Assembly: GCA_036510515.1 (NCBI GenBank)
Contig: DATCDS010000036.1
Span: forward strand, 1-21,635
Direction of reading: 5' to 3'
Length of the DNA: 21,635 nucleotides
Source of the DNA: JALYSX01 sp036510515
GTDB taxonomy: Bacteria; Vulcanimicrobiota; Vulcanimicrobiia; Vulcanimicrobiales; Vulcanimicrobiaceae
The translations under genes and the position numbers were made by a program. Below are positions 15,751 through 21,635 of the stretch, in pieces (the stretch's first letter is position 1; each line of letters begins with the position of its first letter). A model generated the notes under the pieces. The model was not told where the DNA came from. It searched no databases and worked only from the letters and a program-made list of their open reading frames with translations.

Positions 15751-17046
15751 CTATGGCGCCGGTGAGTTCGTTCCCGAGGGCATCGGGAGCACCGCAGAGC
15801 CGTCGTGCAGCAACGGATCGGTCGCGGCGATCACGATGTCCCCCGCACCAATTCCTGACTTGATAACCGTCTGTGTATCGCCCATGAGCCCTACAACGAC
15901 CGTTCGTTTAGACGCTTTACCGCGTCGCACGACATAGACGAACGATTTCTTGCCAGCTTTGCCGATGGCGGCGTTAGGCAGGGCGATAACGTGCGGTAGG
16001 TTGACGGTAACGATATCGATGTCGACCGTCATCCCGTCTTTGAGATATGACGGCGAGCGATCGAGGCTGATTGTCGTAAGCACTTGCTTGGCTGTACTCG
16101 ATGCGTCGGCCGATTTAACGGCAACCGGAGAAATCATGCTTACGTGACCCACGAGCTTTTGGCCCGGGAAGTCTTCCCCGGTGACGTTGGCCTGCTGGCC
16201 GACTCGGACGTTGATGATATCCTGCTCGTCAACTTGCGCTTTGACGATAAAGCCGTTACCTTGGGCCATCGTAAAGAGCGCTTGCCCTGTTGTTACGGGA
16301 TCTCCGGATTGCACGTTGCGCAGAGGGTCCGACGGATTTGTTGCAATTGTTTGAATGACGCCGGAAAAGGGCGCTACGATTCGCGTGAAGCCCAACTGCT
16401 GCTGATTCTGCGAATTGACGATCTGCGCTTTTTGAGCCATTGCCTGCGCTGCTTGCACGCTGTTTTGACCGTAGCCCGAGACGGCGCCCAGGTGAAGTTG
16501 GGCCAGCGCTTGTTCGTATTGCACTTGCGCTTGATCGCGTTTTGCTTTGTCGGCATCGACCTGCTGCTTGGCGATGGCCTTGTTCTTGAAAAGGTTCACA
16601 TCGGCTTCGTAAACGCGTTGAGCTTCATCGAGTGCGCTCTTGGCCGTATCGACGCTGGCCTGATACTGAACCTTGGCGTTTTGCTCGTTGACACGAGAGG
16701 TTGCAATGTTCGCGACGGCGGAACTAAAGTCGGCTTGCGATCCAGCGGCGGTGGACTGCAGGGTCGGCGCATCGATCGACGCCAGCAATTGGCCGGCGCC
16801 CACGTACTGTCCGGCGCGGACATAGATCTGATCGATGTTTCCGGCGACGAGCGTCGGTACGGTTGCCGTTCCGGGGTGCTGGATAACGCCGCTTTCGGGA
16901 AGTTTTGTCTGAAACGTCGTATAGGCGACCTTCACAGTACGTTCCGAGAGTGCTGCGGGCCCGCGATGGCCGCTGAGCACGGCGATAATAACGACGACGA
17001 CGAGCGCCGCGACGATGATGAGAAGGTTACGCGTGCGTTTGGACAT
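15751..17046 (-). CDS. Periplasmic adaptor (MacA/HlyD family)
   Basis: This is the membrane-fusion protein linking the inner-membrane permease to the outer-membrane channel. It has 431 residues. An N-terminal helix (about 7-25) anchors it in the inner membrane. Lipoyl-like half-motifs lie at about 62-92 (NIDQIYVRAGQYVGAGQLL) and from about 219 (FTRIVAPFSGVI). Between them is a long Ala/Gln-rich alpha-helical hairpin (about 104-215). Beta-barrel and membrane-proximal domains follow. The ATG is preceded by GAGG (17055-17052) with 5-nt spacing, one of the clearest Shine-Dalgarno sequences in the window. The upstream 171 bp to the tolC stop is almost wholly filled by a snapback repeat element. 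Confidence 0.94.
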   Translation of the reverse strand: MSKRTRNLLIIVAALVVVVIIAVLSGHRGPAALSERTVKVAYTTFQTKLPESGVIQHPGTATVPTLVAGNIDQIYVRAGQYVGAGQLLASIDAPTLQSTAAGSQADFSSAVANIATSRVNEQNAKVQYQASVDTAKSALDEAQRVYEADVNLFKNKAIAKQQVDADKAKRDQAQVQYEQALAQLHLGAVSGYGQNSVQAAQAMAQKAQIVNSQNQQQLGFTRIVAPFSGVIQTIATNPSDPLRNVQSGDPVTTGQALFTMAQGNGFIVKAQVDEQDIINVRVGQQANVTGEDFPGQKLVGHVSMISPVAVKSADASSTAKQVLTTISLDRSPSYLKDGMTVDIDIVTVNLPHVIALPNAAIGKAGKKSFVYVVRRGKASKRTVVVGLMGDTQTVIKSGIGAGDIVIAATDPLLHDGSAVLPMPSGTNSPAP

Positions 17047-17055
17047 TGGTACCTC

Positions 17056-17077
17056 TAGTGTGGTTTCTCGGAAGTTC
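17056..17077 (+). repeat. Left terminal inverted repeat of the snapback element
   Basis: This is the 22-bp arm, identical over its full length to the reverse complement of 17199-17220. Its outer end is 1 nt from the GAGG ribosome-binding site of the adaptor gene. Confidence 0.95.
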
Positions 17078-17129
17078 GGTGCAAGAGATCGCGAAGAACT
17101 TTTGGCCGAATCGAGGAGCGATGAGGAAG

Positions 17130-17145
17130 CAACGCCGTAGCGTTG
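17130..17145. repeat. Central hairpin of the snapback element
   Basis: CAACGC and GCGTTG pair perfectly around CGTA. The hairpin midpoint (17137.5) coincides with the midpoint of the element (17138), which supports reading the whole 165 bp as one imperfect palindrome. Confidence 0.8.
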
Positions 17146-17198
17146 TGCCCGAAGAGCGACGATGAGTCGGGCGAAAGGGCGAGCGAGATTTTGTGCAT

Positions 17199-17220
17199 GA
17201 ACTTCCGAGAAACCACACTA
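17199..17220 (-). repeat. Right terminal inverted repeat of the snapback element
   Basis: This 22-bp arm is the exact reverse complement of the left arm. It overlaps the tolC-like stop codon at 17218-17220. Confidence 0.95.
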
Positions 17221-18585
17221 CAAGCCGGCGACGGCGGATTCGGCATCGTACGTGCCGAGCGCGACGCGAAGGTTGACGATGGCGTTAACGTAGTTGACCC
17301 GGGCGTTAATCAAGTCGCTTTGGGCCGTCACGGACGTTTGTTCGGCCTGGGCCACGTCCGAAAGCGCGATAATGCCGTTCTGATATTGCAATTGCGCGAT
17401 GCGGGCTGCCTCAATACCCAGGCGGGATTCGTCCTGAGCGTAGGCAAGCTGCGCCTGTGCGGTCAGCGCGGCGCGGTAGTTTTGACGAACGTCGATCTCG
17501 ACCTGACCCTTGGCGGCATCGAGCGTTGCCTGCGCGCTGGCGATTGCGGCATCGTCGTTCGCGCGTTCGGTATGACGCGCGCCATAGTCGACCAACGGCA
17601 ACGTGAACGTCGTAGTGACGCCGAGCGCCCAGTAGCCGGGAACCCCGCGAGGTGTATTCGGCGGTAGTAGCGCCGTATTCGTCGGCGAAAATTGGTTACC
17701 GAACGAGCCGCTGATCTGCAACTGCGGGAACAGCTCTCGATCGAACCCTTTGCGCGCTAGTTGCGCGTTGCGAACGCCAAATTCCGCCGACCGGATATCG
17801 GGACGCGTGTTCTGTGCGATGGAAATGAGCGTCTCGACGGAGCCTTTGGGCAGGTCGGGTTGCGCGATGACCTGCGGCAGTGCGAACGCGCTCTCGACCG
17901 GCGCTCCGATCGACTGCGCCAACGACTCTTGCGCGTTTAGGACCGAAGCTTTGTCAGCGACGAGGGTCGATTTGCTTTTTTCCTGCGCGACCTGAGCGCG
18001 AAGCACGTCGACGCCGGCTGCCACCCCGGCCTTCTCCTTAGCTTGCGCGTTCTGCAAGAGAATGGTTTGATAGCCAAGGTCGCTGCTATCGATAGATACG
18101 ATCGCGTTCTTCTGTGCGATACCATAGAATGCGGCGGTCACGGTGGCCGCGATCTGTTCGCGCGTGCGCTTAAGATTGGCGGCGGCTTGATCTACCTGCG
18201 CTTTGGCTTCCCCGAGCTGCAGCAGCCCGAGGCCGCCGGCGTTGAGCTGGTACTGAGTGTATATCTGAGCCGTATTTTGACTGTAGACCTGCGGCTGCTG
18301 CGCGCCGATGATCTGAAAACTGCCCCCATAGGAGGGGCTCACCTTGTTCAACTGGCTCTGTACTTGGGCCGAGACGATGGGGAACGTCTGCCCCTCTTGT
18401 TTGGCTAGCGCGTTTTGGGCTTGGGTTAAGGCGGCGACCTGCTGGGCGACCGTGGGGTTGTGCGCGAGCGCATAACGCACCGCGTCGGCCAGCGTAAGTG
18501 CAGGCGTTTGCGCGATAGCGCCCGTCGGCGCAAACAGTATTGTGCCGGCGATAACGATCGCCGGCACGATGGATTGGATCCTCAA
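17218..18585 (-). CDS. TolC-family outer membrane efflux channel
   Basis: This is the outer-membrane channel of the tripartite exporter. It has 455 residues with an N-terminal signal peptide (about 1-25, cleavage after AIA) and two outer-membrane-efflux repeats rich in Ala/Gln helices (for example LAHNPTVAQQVAALTQAQNAL). It includes the typical TRPDIRSAEFGVRNAQLARKG-type stretch in the middle and the repeat-2 helix ending VNYVNAIVNLRVALG. The start is TTG at 18585, supported by GGAGA (18596-18592) six nt upstream; starting later would destroy the signal peptide. It heads the operon with the adaptor, two permeases and ATPase. Its TAG stop uses the flanking TA of the snapback element. Confidence 0.93.
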   Translation of the reverse strand: MRIQSIVPAIVIAGTILFAPTGAIAQTPALTLADAVRYALAHNPTVAQQVAALTQAQNALAKQEGQTFPIVSAQVQSQLNKVSPSYGGSFQIIGAQQPQVYSQNTAQIYTQYQLNAGGLGLLQLGEAKAQVDQAAANLKRTREQIAATVTAAFYGIAQKNAIVSIDSSDLGYQTILLQNAQAKEKAGVAAGVDVLRAQVAQEKSKSTLVADKASVLNAQESLAQSIGAPVESAFALPQVIAQPDLPKGSVETLISIAQNTRPDIRSAEFGVRNAQLARKGFDRELFPQLQISGSFGNQFSPTNTALLPPNTPRGVPGYWALGVTTTFTLPLVDYGARHTERANDDAAIASAQATLDAAKGQVEIDVRQNYRAALTAQAQLAYAQDESRLGIEAARIAQLQYQNGIIALSDVAQAEQTSVTAQSDLINARVNYVNAIVNLRVALGTYDAESAVAGL

Positions 18586-18591
18586 ACTCGG

Positions 18592-18596
18592 TCTCC
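18592..18596 (-). promoter_or_regulatory. Ribosome-binding site deciding the TTG start of the tolC-like gene
   Basis: GGAGA lies 6 nt upstream of the TTG at 18585 on the minus strand. It supports the TTG as the start of the signal peptide. Confidence 0.65.
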
Positions 18597-18627
18597 GTAC
18601 GGCATTAGTATGTTACCCGAAGCATCT

Positions 18628-18644
18628 ACCGGCCGGCCGCCGGT
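18628..18644. repeat. GC-rich hairpin between the Yip1-like and tolC-like genes
   Basis: ACCGGC and GCCGGT pair perfectly around CGGCC in the 76-bp gap. No T-run follows on the coding (minus) strand, so it is at most a weak terminator or a regulator site. Confidence 0.35.
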
Positions 18645-18661
18645 CTTGTTTCAGCCCGGCG

Positions 18662-19384
18662 TCACGTGGCTGCCGGGCCCAGCAGCGCGAAGCACGCGGG
18701 TAGCAGAATGCTCAACACGCCGGCGATCCAGGCAACTGTCTTATTCGTCCGGGCGGTGATGAGCATGGCGCTGACGATCAGCCCGGCTCCCCAAATGGTG
18801 AACGGGCTAAATGCGCCTAGGAAGTTCGTCAGCTTTCCAGCGTGCGGCGCGAGCAGCGCGAGGGTTGGGATCGCCGCCTGCACGCTCTGCATCGACGTGA
18901 AACTATCGGCGCCCCGCGCCAAGACGATGATGAGGTTGACGATCGCGGCGATTGCGGCGGCCGGGATAGCAACGTTGGCCGACACGGACCACAGTGCCTT
19001 GAAGCCGACGCTGCCTTTACCGATCGCGTTGAGGATCCACAAAATGAACGCTTCGAACAAGACAAAAAGTGGAACGAAAATCAGCGCGATGAGTGGCGAA
19101 AAATGGAAGCTGATCTCGGAGAAATGCTTGATATTCGCGAGCTGATCCGTGCTCAAAGCCGCCATCTTGGGATTCGCCGCGACCTGAGCCGGCCAACCTG
19201 CCTCAAAAGCATGCAGAAGCGCCGGTATTTCCAAGAACGAGCAGATCATGGCGACCACGATCGTGATAACGAGGGCCCAACCCCAGGTAGGGGCCACGCG
19301 GAGCGCTTCAAAGGCTTCCTTTGGGGAAATGACCGTATTGACAACGTTCGTAAGGCCGGAGGCCTTGGTTGTTGAGTTCTCCAT
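18662..19384 (-). CDS. Yip1-family integral membrane protein
   Basis: This 240-residue inner-membrane protein is predicted to have five or six helices (about 35-55, 96-119, 131-156, 193-212 and 216-236, with a possible further one near 168-180). The N-terminal cytoplasmic segment containing SPKEAFEALR, followed by the helices, matches the plan of bacterial Yip1-domain proteins. The role of these proteins in bacteria is unknown. They often sit next to membrane or export genes, and here the protein is 76 bp upstream of the export operon on the same strand. The upstream small secreted protein gene ends 31 bp before its ATG, so the two may be co-transcribed. No strong Shine-Dalgarno is present. 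Confidence 0.72.
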   Translation of the reverse strand: MENSTTKASGLTNVVNTVISPKEAFEALRVAPTWGWALVITIVVAMICSFLEIPALLHAFEAGWPAQVAANPKMAALSTDQLANIKHFSEISFHFSPLIALIFVPLFVLFEAFILWILNAIGKGSVGFKALWSVSANVAIPAAAIAAIVNLIIVLARGADSFTSMQSVQAAIPTLALLAPHAGKLTNFLGAFSPFTIWGAGLIVSAMLITARTNKTVAWIAGVLSILLPACFALLGPAAT

Positions 19385-19415
19385 AGGGTTGCTTCTTCGA
19401 GAGACCAGGCGCAGG

Positions 19416-19718
19416 CTACCTGGTCAAATTCGCACAATCCTTGGCCCGCAGCGCCAGGGATGCGGCACGCCCGGCGAATTCCCGCGGCAGGCGCCCTTGG
19501 AGAACCGCCCGGATGCAATCCAGGCGTTCCTCGCGAAGCTCGAGCATACGCAGCTGGACGATCGTCCTAGCCCGGCGCAAGGCCCGAGCCGAGTAAAGGG
19601 CGTCGACCTGGGGCGGGCGGTGGTGGCCGCCTCCTGGATGTTTGTCCTTGGCGATCGCGGGGGCCGCGAGTACAATCGTGAGCCACGCCGCCGCGGCCAA
19701 TCCCGATACTTTGCGCAT
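19416..19718 (-). CDS. Small secreted protein of unknown function
   Basis: I do not recognise this gene. It encodes 100 residues from the ATG at 19718, preceded by GGGAGA two nt upstream; a GTG at 19733 is an alternative. A signal peptide is clear: MRK, a hydrophobic stretch, and APAIA cleavage near residue 23. The mature part begins with a Gly/His/Pro-rich segment (about 25-37). A basic, probably helical region follows (about 44-92) with two cysteines at 68 and 95 that could form a disulfide in the periplasm. It lies 31 bp upstream of the Yip1-like gene and is divergent from RNase J across 56 bp. Codon use looks native and the signal peptide makes a real gene likely. Confidence 0.65.
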   Translation of the reverse strand: MRKVSGLAAAAWLTIVLAAPAIAKDKHPGGGHHRPPQVDALYSARALRRARTIVQLRMLELREERLDCIRAVLQGRLPREFAGRAASLALRAKDCANLTR

Positions 19719-19774
19719 GCTCTCCCATCCCACGCCGTGGCCGGGGGCCCAGTCTAAGAAAGAAAAGAAACGTT

Positions 19775-21469
19775 TTGACTTCCGACACCCTCGTCGTTCC
19801 CAGTCCCCCGACCGAGCCGTTCGTGCGCATCGTGCCGCTGGGCGGCTGCGGCGAGATCGGCCGCAACATGACCGTGATCGAGACCAACGACGATTTGATC
19901 GTGGTCGACTGCGGTCTGATGTTCCCCGACGACGAGATGTACGGCGTCGACATCGTTATCAACGATTTTACGTACGTCCGCGAGCGCGCCAGCAAACTGC
20001 GCGCGGTCCTGGTGACCCACGGGCACGAGGACCACATCGGCGGCATCCCCTACTTTCTTAAAGAATTTCCGCAGACCCCGATCGTCGGCACGCCGCTTTC
20101 GATCGCGTTGATCAAGGCCAAATCTCGCGAGCACAAACTCGGCGACGTCGACTTCGTTCCCGTGCAGCCGGGCGATACGGTGAAGTACGGCGGCTTCGAA
20201 ACCGAGTTCATCCACATCAATCACTCGGTCGCGGGCGCGTGTTCGCTGGCGATCCGTACGCCGGTCGGAACGATCTTCCACACCGGAGATTTCAAGTTCG
20301 ATCAGACGCCGATCGACGGCAAGCCGGCCGACTTCGCCTCGATCGCGCGCATCGGCGAACGCGGCGTGCTGTGCATGCTGGCCGATTCCACCAACGCCGA
20401 ACGACCCGGCCACACGCTCTCCGAGCGCATCGTCGGCGAAGCGTTCACGACGATCTTCTCGCGCGCCAAGGGACGCATCGTGGTCGCGTCGTTCGCCTCG
20501 AACGTGCCGCGCATTCAGCAGGTCGTCGATCACGCGATCCGTTTCGATCGCAAGATCGCGTTCTTGGGCCGCTCGCTCAACAACGTGATGCATTTCGCCA
20601 CCGAATTGGGACATCTCAAGATCCCGCCCGAACGCGTGATCAAGATCGAAGACGTCGATTCGTATCCGGCCAACCAGGTCGTCGTGATGACGACCGGCTC
20701 GCAAGGCGAACCGATGAGCGGCCTCACGCGCATGTCGATGCGCGACCACAAAAAGTTCCGCATCGTCCCCGGCGACACGGTCGTGATCTCGGCGACGCCG
20801 ATTCCCGGCAACGAAAAATCCGTCTCCAAGACGGTCAACAACCTCTACAAACTGGGCGCGACCGTCATTCACGGCACCGACGGCCGCTCGCACGTTTCGG
20901 GCCACGCGTCGCAAGAAGAACTGCTCCTGATGCTCAACCTCGTGCGCCCGGAGTTCTTCGTTCCGGTTCACGGGGAGTATCGGATGCTGGTGCAGCACGG
21001 AAAGCTGGCGGTGAGCACCGGGGTCGAGAGCGAGAACGTGTTCGTGGTCGAGAACGGCGACGTGCTGGAGTTCACCCACGATTACGGCGACAAGATCGGT
21101 AAGACGTACGGCGGCAACGTACTGGTCGACGGGTCGGGCATCGGCGAGATCGGCGAAGCGGTGCTGCGAGATCGGCGCGCGCTGGCCGGCGACGGCATCA
21201 TGATGGTGGTCGTCACGATCGATGCGGAAGAAGCCCGCATCATCGCCGGCCCGGACCTCATCTCCAAAGGCGTCTTCTATCTCCCCGAAGCCGATGGCGT
21301 CTTGGAAGAACTCAAGGCCGAAGCCAAGAAAATTCTCGAAGGCGTTTCGGTCGAAGGCTTGCGCGACGTCAGCACCGTCAAGGAACATTTGCGCAGCGGT
21401 CTTTCCAAGTCGATCTACAATCGGACCAAGCGACGCCCGGTGCTCGTGCCGGTCGTGATGGAAGTCTAA
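19775..21469 (+). CDS. rnj: Ribonuclease J
   Basis: This is a metallo-beta-lactamase/beta-CASP RNase with endonuclease and 5'-3' exonuclease activity in mRNA turnover and rRNA maturation. It has 564 residues, normal for RNase J. The N-terminal GGCGEIGRNM is followed by the zinc motif HGHEDH (82-87). The further metal ligands are His150 in HINHSVAG and Asp172 in HTGDFKFD. The beta-CASP domain contains TTGSQGEPMS (306-315), then HVSGHAS (373-379) and PVHGEYRM (397-404), and a C-terminal domain follows. The start is TTG with only an A-rich leader ahead; no upstream ATG or GTG fits, and the next candidates would cut into the fold. It is followed by a permease gene 17 nt downstream. Confidence 0.96.
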   Translation: MTSDTLVVPSPPTEPFVRIVPLGGCGEIGRNMTVIETNDDLIVVDCGLMFPDDEMYGVDIVINDFTYVRERASKLRAVLVTHGHEDHIGGIPYFLKEFPQTPIVGTPLSIALIKAKSREHKLGDVDFVPVQPGDTVKYGGFETEFIHINHSVAGACSLAIRTPVGTIFHTGDFKFDQTPIDGKPADFASIARIGERGVLCMLADSTNAERPGHTLSERIVGEAFTTIFSRAKGRIVVASFASNVPRIQQVVDHAIRFDRKIAFLGRSLNNVMHFATELGHLKIPPERVIKIEDVDSYPANQVVVMTTGSQGEPMSGLTRMSMRDHKKFRIVPGDTVVISATPIPGNEKSVSKTVNNLYKLGATVIHGTDGRSHVSGHASQEELLLMLNLVRPEFFVPVHGEYRMLVQHGKLAVSTGVESENVFVVENGDVLEFTHDYGDKIGKTYGGNVLVDGSGIGEIGEAVLRDRRALAGDGIMMVVVTIDAEEARIIAGPDLISKGVFYLPEADGVLEELKAEAKKILEGVSVEGLRDVSTVKEHLRSGLSKSIYNRTKRRPVLVPVVMEV

Positions 21470-21486
21470 GTCTCGATTTACGAGCG

Positions 21487-21635
21487 ATGGACGTAACGCT
21501 GGCAGCTGCAGCCGAAGAACTCGGCCCGGCCTCGCGCACGTACGCGAGCGACGTGTGGCGCGGGTTGCGCCGTTCGCCCGGCGCCCTGATCGGTTTGGCG
21601 ATCGTGGCGATCGTCGTCGCCGTCGCGATCTTCGC
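21487..21635 (+). CDS. Probable OppC/DppC-type ABC permease, N-terminus only
   Basis: Only the first 49 residues are in the window. They begin MDVTLAAAAEELGPAS. A basic/aromatic segment follows (SDVWRGLRRSPGALIG), then a first transmembrane helix. This 'W..LRR.P.ALIGL' pattern before helix 1 is typical of the OppC N-terminal domain of peptide/nickel ABC permeases. It starts 17 nt after the RNase J stop with GAGCG near the ATG. Co-transcription with rnj is possible. The identification rests on a short region, so another membrane protein cannot be excluded. Confidence 0.5.
   Translation, partial: MDVTLAAAAEELGPASRTYASDVWRGLRRSPGALIGLAIVAIVVAVAIF

Larger units (their letters stand above)
17056..17220. 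mobile_element. 165-bp snapback MITE-like element between tolC and the adaptor gene
   Basis: Perfect 22-bp terminal inverted repeats lie at 17056-17077 and 17199-17220; each arm begins TAGTGTGGTTTC when read inward. Removing the outer TA at each end leaves a 161-bp element (17058-17218) flanked by TA, as expected for TA-duplicating IS630/Tc1-mariner-type transposition. Inside the arms the halves remain imperfectly complementary (a TGCA block, then scattered matches). They meet at a 6-bp hairpin, CAACGC-CGTA-GCGTTG (17130-17145), centred within a base of the element midpoint. No transposase is encoded. The right-hand TA is part of the tolC stop codon TAG. The repeats are seen; the mobile nature is inferred. 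Confidence 0.7.

Noticed and set aside
17027..17246. Short minus-strand frames across the snapback element
   Set aside because: They exist because the element has few stops; they overlap the ends of tolC and the adaptor out of frame and have no start signal, so I treat them as non-coding.
19754..21388. A 544-codon open frame on the minus strand
   Set aside because: It is antisense to RNase J, whose motifs are complete; the translation is rich in Asp, His, Arg and Val, as expected for a GC-rich shadow frame.
1..21635. CRISPR arrays, tRNA or rRNA genes, prophage or integrase genes
   Set aside because: No regularly spaced direct repeats, cloverleaf-like sequence or recognisable recombinase was seen on reading both strands.

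Overview
The window is high-GC bacterial DNA, densely coded, with no rRNA, tRNA, CRISPR array or complete transposase gene seen. The host is probably a diderm bacterium of the Terrabacteria side of the tree. A TolC-type outer-membrane channel and a periplasmic adaptor imply an outer membrane. DnaK, however, lacks the ~23-residue N-terminal insertion typical of proteobacterial DnaK, RNase J is present, and the chaperone order dnaK-grpE-dnaJ is the one known from Actinobacteria. Candidatus Eremiobacterota (WPS-2) or a relative is my best guess. It is an inference and no species is claimed.

Layout. (1) 1-2368: a partial acyl-CoA dehydrogenase (-) divergent from scoA-scoB (+), the two subunits of succinyl-CoA:3-ketoacid CoA-transferase; this is fatty-acid/ketone-body acyl-CoA metabolism. 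(2) 2369-11135 (-): a tightly packed run dnaK, grpE, dnaJ, ABC exporter, MFS transporter, ABC ATPase, ABC-2-type permease, with junctions of 97, 3, 19, -4, 7 and -4 nt, so probably one long chaperone-plus-transport transcription unit. (3) 11294-12549 (-): an anchored HtrA/DegP-like protease with its own intrinsic terminator. (4) 12639-18585 (-): a tripartite MacAB-TolC-like export operon in the order outer-membrane channel, adaptor, two FtsX/MacB-type permeases, separate ATPase. (5) 18662-19718 (-): a Yip1-family membrane protein and a small secreted protein of unknown function. (6) 19775-21635 (+): RNase J, then the N-terminus of a probable OppC/DppC-type permease cut by the window end.

The genes mostly concern the cell envelope and proteostasis: cytoplasmic folding (DnaK system), periplasmic quality control (HtrA), and several export systems, at least one of which crosses the whole envelope.

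The most unusual object is a 165-bp snapback element at 17056-17220. It has perfect 22-bp terminal inverted repeats that begin and end in TA, is imperfectly palindromic to a central 6-bp hairpin, and fills the tolC-adaptor junction. One TA lies inside the tolC stop codon, and removing the element plus one TA would leave a normal operon junction (TAG, GAGG, ATG). It looks like a TA-targeting (IS630/Tc1-mariner-type) MITE. Other points of note are a probable CTG start for the MFS gene, a DnaJ with half the usual zinc-finger motifs, and a 12-bp hairpin between dnaK and grpE.
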